Part shown: piece after piece, positions 41,839-50,931 of the stretch
How the letters are laid out: the number at the start of each line of letters is the position of its first letter
Numbering within the stretch: the stretch's first letter is position 1
Assembly (NCBI GenBank): GCA_964534325.1
Contig: CAZHOR010000017.1
Coordinates: forward strand, 1 to 63,522
Source of the DNA: JdFR-22 sp964534325
GTDB taxonomy: Archaea > Halobacteriota > Archaeoglobi > Archaeoglobales > Archaeoglobaceae
Reading direction: 5' to 3'
DNA: 63,522 bases
Program-made: the position numbers and the translations under genes
Notes under the pieces: model-generated
Databases searched by the model: none
Told to the model about the DNA's origin: nothing
Seen by the model: the letters and a program-made list of their open reading frames with translations, nothing else

Positions 41839-44088
41839 CTAAATAAATTCATTCCGGATCTTTCTCACCGCACTTTGAAGGACCTCGTATCTGTTGCCCA
41901 CTTCTTTCCACATCCTGTGTTGAAGGCACTTCGCCACGGCTACCTCAGTCTCCTCTTCGGTCAGCATCGCTCTTTGTGCTCTGGAATAATGGTATCTCAC
42001 CAGTGGCCTGATAATGTCCGAAACGTACTCGAAGAGACTCGCTCCCTCCAGATACTTCTCCACCCTTTTCTTATCTCCCTCAGTAATTATGGGGTAGGGG
42101 ACAGGCGCATCCATGGTGAGGGGCTCCAGTAGAGCCGAACCGATCCCGGTATCAATATCTTTCAGCTCGTCACCCAGATACTCTATCAGCCTTCCGGTGA
42201 ACTGGGCGTTGATCTCCCTCACTTTCTGGTCCAGACCCTCGTTAAGGACTTTGAGCATCATCACACTGTGCTCTCCTGAGGTCTCTTTGCGGTGGGGGGT
42301 TATGTGGATGGGGAAGAACCCGTTCTTGTTCCAGAACTTTATCAATCCCATGGAGATGCCGAAGCCCGTTCCCACCCAGTCCATCTCCTGCTCGGCCCAC
42401 TCCACTACCTTACGGAGGGCAAAGCTGCCCACTCCCATATTTTTTACTGAAGGATGAGTAGCAATTCTGACGATCCTCGCTCCAGTCAACCGGGGGAACT
42501 CATACATCTGGTGATGCTTCAACACCACATCGGGTACTATCTGCCCCCTCGGTTTGAAACCCTCAGCCATGCTGTCGATGGTCTCCTCATCGATGTCACC
42601 CTCTACAGCAACATGCAGGGAGCAAATGGTCTTCCCATTAACTGTAACCCTGAAGGGGATGTGGTTGTGGAGGTTGGCCAGAACGACCAGGTCCGAGGGT
42701 TTGTTCCGGTAGTGCGCCAGCACGTAGATACCGAAGAACTCTCTAAGCTGTCGGTCGTCTTCCATTAGCTCGTCTTTATCCATTTCTTCGAACTCTATAT
42801 CTCCCTGCCTAATCGTCTCCACATCTTCCTCTTTCAGTTCGGCAGACCTGGCGTCAAGAAGGAGGACATCATAGAGCCACCTCTCCACAGGGTCATTCTC
42901 TCCGTAACGGACAGGCTCTTCCAGATGTATCTTCTCCAGCTCCGTATCCTCTCTTTTTAGCTTGCTGAGAAATCTGTATATGCCTCTGCCCGCACCTTCG
43001 TAGCCGTGTATGGTAGAAGAGAAAACGGTGTATCTCTTATCCGAGGTGATCTTCTCCAGAACAAGTGGGTCAATACCTGCTGCCTCATCAACGAGTATGA
43101 TGTCTGCATATTCTTTATCTATCAATGCTCTGCGGGGTATAGCGTACTCCACTCGGGCGAACTTGCTGGTCAGGACGGTAGTCAGTTTTTTGCCCTTGGT
43201 CTTGAACTCTCCCATCCCCTGCCTCAACAGGGACTTCTTCAGGAAATCAAAATAGGTCTGAACTGATTCAGGCCCGGGAGCCACCAGCATCAACCTGATG
43301 GGTCTCTTGAGGACCCTGTTCATTCGGGATATGATGTAGGGGGTCACGATTCCCAGTATGGCAGTCTTACCCCTTCCCCTGTTGGCAGTGATGACCACCG
43401 ACTTCTTCTCCTTCTCCTTATCCCTATCAAAAAAGGTCTCAAAGAGCTCCAGAACCCGCACCTGGTCCTGCGTAGCACACAGCTTGTAGAGCTTCTTCTT
43501 GATCTCTTGTTCTTCCTGCGGTAATTGTAACCCTTCTTTTGTCTTCTCTGGCTCTCCCGGAACGAATCTCTTCTTTATCTCCTTCTCATCAACGTCGTAG
43601 ACTATTACTCCATCAGATTCCAGTGTACTGGAGATGAACCGCCGGTTGAACCTGGGTGTCAGGTTGGACAGGTCAGCCAGATCCTCATCCCACTTACCCA
43701 CGAAATCGTGCCACTCTTCTATTCGGGGCGATATCAAGATGATGGCACCTCCTCCACTGACAGTCTCCACCAGGATTCCCAGGTCATTGGGATTGATGCC
43801 CTGAGTCAAGTCGAGGATGAGAGAAGAGTAAGTTGAACCCAGGACCCGTGAGCAGTCGCTGTAGTGAATGAACTCGCCCCGGAGGTTCTGAGCTTGAGCT
43901 GTCTCCAGAAAGCTTGATCTCCCGGCAATAAGGGTGTTTTCAGGACTGAATTGATCGAGCAGACTATTAACGGTAGTGAATAACCTTTCATCCAGTTGAG
44001 ACGTCCCCAGCATGATGATGAACCGGTGATTGTTATTTTTTGAATCTTTCAGGGCTTTTTGGGTTTCCTGAAGAAGCTCCTCCATCAT
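41839..44088 (-). CDS. tmcA: tRNA(Met) cytidine acetyltransferase TmcA
   Basis: ATP-driven enzyme making N4-acetylcytidine in tRNA (and rRNA in archaea). The 749 residues comprise an N-terminal DUF1726-type region and a helicase core with Walker A ANRGRGKTA and LVDEAAGIDP (Walker B/DEAA). A GNAT acetyltransferase domain follows (ATHPSVKNMGVGSFALRKV), then a C-terminal tRNA-binding region. Start MMEELL, either Met. Followed after 15-51 bases by the ASCH gene. Confidence 0.95.
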   Translation of the reverse strand: MMEELLQETQKALKDSKNNNHRFIIMLGTSQLDERLFTTVNSLLDQFSPENTLIAGRSSFLETAQAQNLRGEFIHYSDCSRVLGSTYSSLILDLTQGINPNDLGILVETVSGGGAIILISPRIEEWHDFVGKWDEDLADLSNLTPRFNRRFISSTLESDGVIVYDVDEKEIKKRFVPGEPEKTKEGLQLPQEEQEIKKKLYKLCATQDQVRVLELFETFFDRDKEKEKKSVVITANRGRGKTAILGIVTPYIISRMNRVLKRPIRLMLVAPGPESVQTYFDFLKKSLLRQGMGEFKTKGKKLTTVLTSKFARVEYAIPRRALIDKEYADIILVDEAAGIDPLVLEKITSDKRYTVFSSTIHGYEGAGRGIYRFLSKLKREDTELEKIHLEEPVRYGENDPVERWLYDVLLLDARSAELKEEDVETIRQGDIEFEEMDKDELMEDDRQLREFFGIYVLAHYRNKPSDLVVLANLHNHIPFRVTVNGKTICSLHVAVEGDIDEETIDSMAEGFKPRGQIVPDVVLKHHQMYEFPRLTGARIVRIATHPSVKNMGVGSFALRKVVEWAEQEMDWVGTGFGISMGLIKFWNKNGFFPIHITPHRKETSGEHSVMMLKVLNEGLDQKVREINAQFTGRLIEYLGDELKDIDTGIGSALLEPLTMDAPVPYPIITEGDKKRVEKYLEGASLFEYVSDIIRPLVRYHYSRAQRAMLTEEETEVAVAKCLQHRMWKEVGNRYEVLQSAVRKIRNEFI

Positions 44089-44158
44089 ATACCCGCTTTC
44101 TCGTTTGAATTAATATATTTTTACTGTATTATTATGCTAGAAAAGCTCGTTATGATCG

Positions 44159-45078
44159 CTAGAATTCGACTTTTTTTCTTTCAAAGTAGTTTTCGATCCA
44201 GTGGTCTAATTTCTTTTTGAGTGGTATGAAAACAGCGACTATTATGGCTATTGATAGGAGATGGAGGTATTCTGACAGTTCTCCGGCTGTCTCTGCCAGG
44301 TATTTAGCTATCATGTGTTCGGAGAACGAGAAGAGGAAGATAATTACCGCTGCCAAAACGGAATAAATGGTTCCTTTCTTTATGATACCTGTGATATCGA
44401 ATAACTTGTGTTTGACGATTGCTATTCCGATTATTGCTCCGAATGAGTCTACGAGAAGCATTCCAACAGGCAATGTTAGGGGAGCATTAATGCCTAGAGT
44501 AACCAGGATTTTGATTTGGGCTATACCGAATACAATGAAGCTTGTGAGTATGTAAGCGATGTGGCCTTTATAGAGGAGGATTCTACTTTACGGGCTTGAA
44601 ATAGGAGCCAGCATGAAAACGAAATGGAAAGATAGTACACTATAAGCCAGCTCATGAGAAGGGGGCTGGACTCATATCCTGCGATGTTGCCCCAATCATA
44701 GTTATAGACGCCTGATACACCTCCACCTGTAGTGGATAGGATGAGGAGGGCTGAGATACAGTAAGCGTAAAGCAAGATCGTAGATTTCTTCCGTGGCTGG
44801 TTTAGGTAAGCTGTAGTGAAATGGTAGACGAGTACCGGGAAAAAAATGAGTGGAATGGTAACTATGTTTTGGTAGAGCAGTATCTCTCCAATGAAATTAT
44901 TCCTGATCATGACCAGAAATATGCCTAAGTCCCAACTAGCTGCTATAAAAAGCAGGGGGGCAAAAAGGAGATGATGACTTTCTCTCCCCCGCCATAGAAC
45001 GATAATCATCACAGCTATGTTTATAATAAAGCCAATGATAGCCGTAAGAGAGGTAATAAAGATAATAGTAGATGTCAT
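44159..45078 (-). pseudogene. Frameshifted 7TM histidine-kinase-type sensor, no kinase domain
   Basis: Two adjacent ORFs form one gene. The first, from ATG 45078 (leaderless; TTTAAAT box about 29 bases upstream), encodes membrane helices of the 7TM histidine-kinase sensor type (YHFTTAYLNQPRKKS, WLIVYYLSISFSCWLLFQARK). It shifts frame near 44585. The other frame continues without a stop (YKGHIAYILTSFIVFGIAQ...VKHKLFDITGIIKKGTIYSV) to 44159. It ends soon after FIPLKKKLDHWIENYFERKK, with no HisKA or HATPase domain. A single-base error or a true mutation could explain it. Confidence 0.72.
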
Positions 45079-45168
45079 TATAGATAACACCAAAAACTTG
45101 AAATTTAAATAGTTTATCGAGAAGATGGACCCAAAAGACTTAAAAAACTGATGGATTAGTGCTGAGAG

Positions 45169-46083
45169 ATGCATGACATTGACAAATTTGTGGAGAATGC
45201 CGTCAAGGAAGTAAAAGATAAAGTTGATGGTGGCAAGGCTGTGATCGCCCTTTCAGGAGGTGTGGACAGTTCTGTATGCACCAAAATATCTTATGATGCT
45301 ATTGGTGATAATTTAATCCCCGTTTATGTGGACACCGGGTTGATGAGAGAAGGGGAGACGGAGCAGATTAGAGAGACGTTCAAGGACATGAACCTGGTTT
45401 TTATTGATGCTAAAGATAAGTTCTTTGAAGCTCTGGAGGGTGTAACTGACCCCGAAGAAAAAAGGAAGATAGTTGGCGGGCTTTTCGTGGACATCTTCGA
45501 GGAGGTGGCCGAAGAGCATCAGGCTGAGTACCTCATTCAGGGGACCATATATCCGGACGTTATAGAGAGTATGGGCGGCATCAAGAGCCACCACAATGTG
45601 GGGGGCATGCCCCTGGAGTACAAGTTCAAGAACCTTGTTGAGCCCTTAAGGGAGCTCTACAAGGATGAAGTGAGGGAGATCGCCAAGCACATCGGCCTGC
45701 CCGAAGAGATTGCGGAAAGAATGCCCTTCCCCGGACCCGGGCTGGCGGTCAGGGTAGTGGGCGAAGTGACCCCGGAGAAGGTCAAGGCGGTCAAGAGAGC
45801 CACAAGAATAGTGGAGGAAGAGCTGGAGGACTACGACAAATGGCAGTGCTTTGCTGCTTTAGTTGGCAGGGCCACAGGAGTTAAGGGGGATATAAGGATA
45901 TACGGTTACATCATAGCCCTCAGGGCAGTAGGATCGAGGGACGGGATGACCGCCAATCCTCTGGAAATAGATTACGACCTGCTGAGGAAGATGTCCCTCC
46001 GCATAACATCAGAGATACCTGAAGTGACCAGAGTGGTTTACGATATAACACCCAAACCCCCTTCCACCATAGAGTTCGAATAA
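45169..46083 (+). CDS. guaAb: GMP synthase subunit B (ATP pyrophosphatase)
   Basis: ATP-PPase subunit of the two-subunit archaeal GMP synthase, aminating XMP. PP-loop SGGVDSSV, then GTIYPDVIES and PFPGPGLAVRV and the dimerisation domain ending KPPSTIEFE. 304 residues is normal. The amidotransferase subunit GuaAa is not nearby. GAGAG precedes the ATG. Confidence 0.96.
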   Translation: MHDIDKFVENAVKEVKDKVDGGKAVIALSGGVDSSVCTKISYDAIGDNLIPVYVDTGLMREGETEQIRETFKDMNLVFIDAKDKFFEALEGVTDPEEKRKIVGGLFVDIFEEVAEEHQAEYLIQGTIYPDVIESMGGIKSHHNVGGMPLEYKFKNLVEPLRELYKDEVREIAKHIGLPEEIAERMPFPGPGLAVRVVGEVTPEKVKAVKRATRIVEEELEDYDKWQCFAALVGRATGVKGDIRIYGYIIALRAVGSRDGMTANPLEIDYDLLRKMSLRITSEIPEVTRVVYDITPKPPSTIEFE

Positions 46084-46161
46084 ACAAGACAATAAGAATA
46101 ATTGGTAAAGATTATCCTTAATCCTTAGGTTGTTAGTTGAAATGTCCGGTAGTTGATTTAA

Positions 46162-46812
46162 ATGTTGGCTGAACTGCATTCCCACTCTAATCACAGTCAC
46201 GATGGCAGGGACTCCGTCAGGAAAATGTTGGATGCTGCCATAAGCAAAGGTCTTGATATTATTTCCATAACCGACCACAATACTGTCAATGGCTCCATGG
46301 AAGCAAAGGAGATAGTGGAGTCCGAGCACCTTCCCATAATTGTTCTTCCCGGTGTAGAGATCTCCACCCAAGAAGGCCATTTGCTGGCCTACGGGGTATC
46401 CCGTGATTTTGAGGCGGGAGCGCCCATGACGGAGACAGCAAAGCTGGTGAAAAATGCAGGTGGAGTTGCAGCTGAAGCGCATCCTTTTCAGGTACACAGA
46501 AATGGTGTGCTGCGGTTGAGCAAAGTAATTGATGCAGTGGATGCAGTGGAAGTTTTTAATGCAAAATTTTATATAGGCTTTTGCAACAGATTGGCAAATT
46601 ACTTTGCCACGAAATACCAGAAATCTTCGATCGCTGGCAGCGATGCGCACTGTAGTGGTGCCATTGGTCATGGAATTACTTCACTCCAAAATGCAAGGGA
46701 TACCGCAACCGCCTTGAACGATATTTGTTGTGGTAATACAGAAGTTATTGGTGAAAGGATTCCTTTGTCCATACAGCTCGAGAGCTTAAAAGCAAAGTTT
46801 GGGGTGGCTTAA
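46162..46812 (+). CDS. PHP-domain metal-dependent phosphoesterase
   Basis: 216 residues. PHP signature MLAELHSHSNHSHDGRDS, then ITDHNTVNG, PGVEIST, AEAHPF and SDAH, supplying all expected metal ligands. Small stand-alone PHP proteins hydrolyse phosphoester or nucleotide substrates; this one's substrate is unknown. The stop directly abuts the TTG start of the KaiC-like gene, so the two are probably coupled. Confidence 0.88.
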   Translation: MLAELHSHSNHSHDGRDSVRKMLDAAISKGLDIISITDHNTVNGSMEAKEIVESEHLPIIVLPGVEISTQEGHLLAYGVSRDFEAGAPMTETAKLVKNAGGVAAEAHPFQVHRNGVLRLSKVIDAVDAVEVFNAKFYIGFCNRLANYFATKYQKSSIAGSDAHCSGAIGHGITSLQNARDTATALNDICCGNTEVIGERIPLSIQLESLKAKFGVA

Positions 46813-47538
46813 TTGGAGATTGATAGAATAGGTATAGGGGTATCCAAATTAGATGATTTTATTTCCGGAGGAATTCCCAGGGGGTTGGATGTGGTCCTTC
46901 ATGGAGAGCCCGGCAGTGGTAAAACCACTTTTGCCATACAGTTCATTAAACAGGGTCTGGAGAATGGGGAGAACTGCATTTTCGTCGAGATGGACATGTT
47001 GCCCAGGGACCTCAGGACCAAGATGCATTTGATGGGAATCAATCCAGAACACTATGAGGAGCAGAATAAGCTGGTAATAGTTGATGGAGTGAGCGGAAAG
47101 AGGGTGGGCTCCAAAAGCCAGGAGCAAGTGGTGATCAGAGACCCCAGGGACCTTAACTCCATATCGAAGGCTATTGCCGACGCCAAACAAAAACTGGGGC
47201 AGGAGGGTAGGCTTGTAATAGATTCGTGGGCCTCTATTGCCCTTAATTTTGCTACGGAGTACAAGGGGTTGATAAGGTTTACAGAAGCCTTTATCGTGGA
47301 GTCCAGGAACTCCAATTACAACACCCTATTGATAACCGATTCTTCGGTGGACGAAAAGCTGATGAGGATACTCCGCCATTTGACCTCCGGTTTTATTGAA
47401 TTGATAACCAGTTTTGAAGGTAACGTCAAGAGGAGATACATACTTGTTTACAATCTGGCGTTTACGCCTCACCGGGACACACCTATTCCCTACGTGATAG
47501 GAAATAGCGGTATCCAGACGGTTGAAGGCAGACTTTGA
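46813..47538 (+). CDS. Single-domain KaiC/RadA-like ATPase
   Basis: 241 residues of the archaeal KaiC-like family. IGVSKLDDFISGGIPRG starts the fold, Walker A is GEPGSGKTT, the catalytic Glu is in EMD, and Walker B is LVIDSWA. Start is TTG at 46813, next to the PHP stop. KaiC-like proteins act in signalling in archaea, often with a partner gene beside them; here the partner may be the PHP protein. Confidence 0.85.
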   Translation: MEIDRIGIGVSKLDDFISGGIPRGLDVVLHGEPGSGKTTFAIQFIKQGLENGENCIFVEMDMLPRDLRTKMHLMGINPEHYEEQNKLVIVDGVSGKRVGSKSQEQVVIRDPRDLNSISKAIADAKQKLGQEGRLVIDSWASIALNFATEYKGLIRFTEAFIVESRNSNYNTLLITDSSVDEKLMRILRHLTSGFIELITSFEGNVKRRYILVYNLAFTPHRDTPIPYVIGNSGIQTVEGRL

Positions 47539-47742
47539 ACTGAATAAGTTCAGTGGTGTAGGGTCAAGTGTACAGTTATATAGCGGTGCAGTGAGCCCCA
47601 ACTCGTATAACGGATAATGGACAATATTACTGGAGGGACAAAAAGTTTATTAATTGACCACTTGTGGTGATAAACTAATCTTCCCTAATGTTAACAGTCT
47701 CATCAGTGAATAGTTGAGCTGAAATAAAGTGGAGGGATATAT

Positions 47743-48378
47743 TTGGCTAGAAAAAGAGCAGCAAGAGTAAAGGATAAATGGACACTCAAGAAATGGTATA
47801 ATCTACTCGCTCCCGAATACTTCGGAATGGCAGAAGTGGGAATGACACCTGCAGATGATGAGAAGAAACTGTATAACAGAGGTGTGGAGACCACACTGGC
47901 AGAGCTGACCAACGATTACTCCAACCAGAATCCCTACAAGAAGTTGATCTTCAGGGTGAATAAGGTTGCTGGAGGGAACGCCTACACCAAATTCCACAGG
48001 TTCGAGCTCACCCGGGACTACATGAACAGTCTTACCAGGAGAAGGACCAGCAAGATAGAGGATGTCATAGACGTCAAGACCACTGACGGCTACCATTTGA
48101 GGGTCAAACCGGTCACATTCACCATCAGGAGATGCAGGAGCACTCAGAAGAAGGCTATTAGAGCTGTCATGAGAGAGATAATTCTGGAGCACGGGACCAG
48201 GCAGAACTTTGTGCAGTTCCTTCAGGAATGTATTCTGGGTAAGATACCTTCGGAGACATATAAGAACGCTAAAAAGTTTTATCCCCTCAGAAGAGTGGAG
48301 ATAAAGAAGATTGAGGTCCTCAAAGAACCCGCTGTGGTTGAGGGGGCCGAAGCTGCTGAAGAAGTTGCTGCAGCTTAG
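47743..48378 (+). CDS. rps3ae: 30S ribosomal protein eS1 (S3Ae)
   Basis: Ribosomal protein eS1 of the small subunit, 211 residues. It begins MARKRAARVKDKWTLKKWYNLLAP, as in archaea, and continues FRVNKVAGGNAYTKFHRFELTRDY. The C-terminal tail is Glu/Ala-rich. The start is TTG at 47743 with GGAGGG six bases upstream, which decides it; no alternative ATG fits the family N terminus. Confidence 0.97.
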   Translation: MARKRAARVKDKWTLKKWYNLLAPEYFGMAEVGMTPADDEKKLYNRGVETTLAELTNDYSNQNPYKKLIFRVNKVAGGNAYTKFHRFELTRDYMNSLTRRRTSKIEDVIDVKTTDGYHLRVKPVTFTIRRCRSTQKKAIRAVMREIILEHGTRQNFVQFLQECILGKIPSETYKNAKKFYPLRRVEIKKIEVLKEPAVVEGAEAAEEVAAA

Positions 48379-48470
48379 TTAGGCACAACCTTTCAGCACA
48401 GGGTATCCGGTTCTGCCGCCAGAAATATTGAGGCAGAAATTTAATATCCTGTGTATTGACATTCATTTTC

Positions 48471-49721
48471 ATGAGTTTTGAATGGTATACCGAGTTTATA
48501 GACCTGGACCATAAACCTCAGGATGAGCTTATCTGCGTTTTTAAAGTCGATCCCGACGGGATTTCCATGGATGAAGCTGCAGGAAGAGTGGCTTCCGAAA
48601 GCTCTGTGGGAACGTGGACCACTCTGGCCAAACTTCCAGACAGAATAAAGAGATTGATGGCCAGGGTCTACGAAATGGAAGTGGAGGGGAACACCATAAA
48701 GGTTGCCTACCCCCTCGACCTCTTTGAGGAAGGGAACATAGCTCAATTGCTCAGCTCCGTTGCGGGCAACATCTTCGGCATGAGGGCCCTCAAGAACCTC
48801 AGGCTGGAGGACATTTACTTCCCTCAAGAGTACTCCAGACACTTTAAGGGCCCTCATCTGGGTATAGAGGGCGTGCAGAAAATCTTTAATGAATCAAGAC
48901 CTCTGACCGCCACTGTTCCCAAACCCAAGGTAGGTTTTGATGCTGAGGAATATTCAGAAGTGGCCTATCAGGCGTGGACCGGCGGAATAGATTTTGTGAA
49001 GGATGACGAGAACCTCACGTCCCAGCCGTTCATAAAGTTCGAGGACCGTCTGAATAAAGTGATGAAGGTCAGGGATAGGGTAGAGCAGGAGACTGGGGAG
49101 AAGAAAGTTTTCCTGGTGAACATCACTGCAGAGACCGATAAAATGAAGGAAAGAGCAAAAGAGGTGGCGGACTACGGCAACGAGTACATCATGATCGATG
49201 TGGTCACTGCAGGATGGTCCGGGGTCCAGAGCGTGAGAGAAGTATGTGAAGACCTCAATCTGGGGATCCATGCTCACCGAGCCATGCATGCCGCATTCAC
49301 CAGAGACCCCCTGCATGGAATATCGCTTAACGTGCTGGTGAAACTCTCCCGATTGGTGGGAGTGGACAACTTCCACGTGGGGACAGGAGTAGGCAAGATG
49401 TACGGCGCTGCAGAAGAAGTTACTCACCTGGCAGACATCTGCAGAGAGCCATGGGATGAGCTAAAGAGAGTGTTCCCTGTATCCTCTGGAGGTCTGCATC
49501 CCGGTCTCGTTCCAGCCGTAATCGACCTCTTTGGCAACGACGTCATCATTCAGGCTGGTGGAGGAGTTCACGGCCATCCCGACGGAACTTATGGAGGAGC
49601 CAGAGCTCTGAGACAATCAATAGATGTGGCAATGAAAGGTGAGGACCTCAAGGAATCAGCCGGTAAATACGCTGAATTGGGAAGGGCTCTTGAGAAATGG
49701 GAGTACATTAGCCCCAAGTAA
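48471..49721 (+). CDS. rbcL: Ribulose-1,5-bisphosphate carboxylase, form III
   Basis: Archaeal RuBisCO large chain. Catalytic segments are TVPKPKVG, GGIDFVKDDENL (carbamylated Lys near residue 177), HAHRAMHAAF, SSGGLHPG and QAGGGVHGHPDG. 416 residues from ATG 48471, leaderless, with TTTAATAT about 28 bases upstream. Form III enzymes salvage nucleosides (AMP pathway) or, with phosphoribulokinase, work in the reductive hexulose-phosphate pathway. AMP phosphorylase, R15P isomerase and PRK are not in the window, so the route is undecided. Confidence 0.93.
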   Translation: MSFEWYTEFIDLDHKPQDELICVFKVDPDGISMDEAAGRVASESSVGTWTTLAKLPDRIKRLMARVYEMEVEGNTIKVAYPLDLFEEGNIAQLLSSVAGNIFGMRALKNLRLEDIYFPQEYSRHFKGPHLGIEGVQKIFNESRPLTATVPKPKVGFDAEEYSEVAYQAWTGGIDFVKDDENLTSQPFIKFEDRLNKVMKVRDRVEQETGEKKVFLVNITAETDKMKERAKEVADYGNEYIMIDVVTAGWSGVQSVREVCEDLNLGIHAHRAMHAAFTRDPLHGISLNVLVKLSRLVGVDNFHVGTGVGKMYGAAEEVTHLADICREPWDELKRVFPVSSGGLHPGLVPAVIDLFGNDVIIQAGGGVHGHPDGTYGGARALRQSIDVAMKGEDLKESAGKYAELGRALEKWEYISPK

Positions 49722-49773
49722 TCAAAGTGAAGATTTATATAGGGGTCAAATAAGCACCGGGTAGGTGGTTCTC

Positions 49774-50085
49774 ATGGATATTGAAGCAAAAAAATCTCTG
49801 CTGTGGGATGTGTTTGAAGAGCTAAAGAACAAGTGGAGCGTTGACGAGAGAGTTCTGGAGAACGTTGATCAGGAAGAGCAGTTGACCGCTGAAGAATTGC
49901 CCGAGGACAGGGTAAACGACCTGCTAAACATGAAGGAGAAGTACCAATTAGACGATGTTGATTTCCTGTTCATAGTTGGTGCGGCTATAGGCTACTACGA
50001 AGGACAAAAGAACGTTAAAGACGTCATCAAACACAAGATACACAGCGTTAACCAGTTCGTTTCCTCCGTGATCGGAAAGAAATAG
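49774..50085 (+). CDS. Small acidic helical protein
   Basis: 103 residues from ATG 49774, with AGGTGG eight bases upstream. Mostly helical and charged (MDIEAKKSLLWDVFEELKNKW), with a more hydrophobic stretch DDVDFLFIVGAAIGYYEGQ. No family recognised. It sits between rbcL and truA on the same strand. Confidence 0.6.
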   Translation: MDIEAKKSLLWDVFEELKNKWSVDERVLENVDQEEQLTAEELPEDRVNDLLNMKEKYQLDDVDFLFIVGAAIGYYEGQKNVKDVIKHKIHSVNQFVSSVIGKK

Positions 50086-50126
50086 GAATAGGAATAGAGT
50101 AGAGATAGGGTAGAGATAGGGTAGAG
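50086..50126 (+). repeat. Short tandem repeat before truA
   Basis: GGAATA repeats, then two 12-bp GTAGAGATAGGG units followed by a partial GTAGAGATG that contains the truA start. The purine-rich units resemble duplicated ribosome binding sites. Confidence 0.5.
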
Positions 50127-50915
50127 ATGAGGGTCGCTTTAAAGCTGGCTTATCTGGGTGACCGTTTTTCCGGATTCCAGTATCAGCCTAACGAGCCTAC
50201 CGTAGAAGGAGAGCTGTTCAAGGCTTTCGAGAACCTGGGTATTGACGCCAGAAAAGCTTCCTACGGCTGTGCAGGAAGAACCGATGCCGGTGTCCACGCT
50301 TTTGGGCAGGTGATCTCCATCAATACCGACTCCTACATACATCCCAGACAGATAAATGCTCACCTACCCTCGGAGATCGTCGTATGGGCTTCTGCAAAGG
50401 TGGCTGACGACTTCAATCCCAGATACGCTTCCAGCAGGACCTACATGTACGCTCTTTTCGCCAAGAATCAGGACATCTCCGCCATGAGGAAAGCCGCCAA
50501 ACTTGTGATCGGGACCCACGATTTCACCAACTTCACCCGAAAATTCGGAGAAGGCAAGAACTGCGTGAGGGTTATCCATAATGCTGAGCTCCGGCTGGTA
50601 GGCGATTTCCTTATCTTCGAGATGGAAGGTAACGCCTTTACGTGGAATATGGTGAGGTGCATCGTTTCTGCCATGGAATCTGTGGGGAGGGGGCACAGAG
50701 GGCTCAAGTGGTTCAAAGAAATGCTCAACCCCGAAAAGCATAAAGAGAGGATCGAGCCAGCGCCGGCTCACGGATTGATTCTCAGAGATGTTAAATACGA
50801 AGGAGTAGAGTTCGAGATTGAAGATTACTCCTGGAAAACTCTTCAATCCAGGATGCAGGACATTGTGAACTATTACGGGAGCATTTACCGGATTTTCTCC
50901 TCTTTTATTGAATAA
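50127..50915 (+). CDS. truA: tRNA pseudouridine synthase TruA
   Basis: Makes pseudouridine at positions 38-40 of tRNA. The catalytic Asp is in GCAGRTDAGVHAFGQV. FTNFTRKFGEG, GNAFTWNMVRCIV and the AHGLILRDV segment are also family features. 262 residues. Its ATG sits at the end of a purine-rich tandem repeat. The ORF of the next gene could overlap its end by eight bases from an upstream TTG, but I place that start later. Confidence 0.93.
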   Translation: MRVALKLAYLGDRFSGFQYQPNEPTVEGELFKAFENLGIDARKASYGCAGRTDAGVHAFGQVISINTDSYIHPRQINAHLPSEIVVWASAKVADDFNPRYASSRTYMYALFAKNQDISAMRKAAKLVIGTHDFTNFTRKFGEGKNCVRVIHNAELRLVGDFLIFEMEGNAFTWNMVRCIVSAMESVGRGHRGLKWFKEMLNPEKHKERIEPAPAHGLILRDVKYEGVEFEIEDYSWKTLQSRMQDIVNYYGSIYRIFSSFIE

Positions 50916-50931
50916 ATTGAATAATCAACGA

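Noticed and set aside
46009..46671. 220-codon minus-strand ORF over guaAb and the PHP gene
   Set aside because: Cys/His-rich product comes from the reverse reading of conserved PHP motifs; no ribosome site.
50086..50126. Regulatory tandem repeat array before truA
   Set aside because: The purine-rich 12-bp units are better explained as duplicated ribosome-site-like sequence. No dyad symmetry or other support for an operator.
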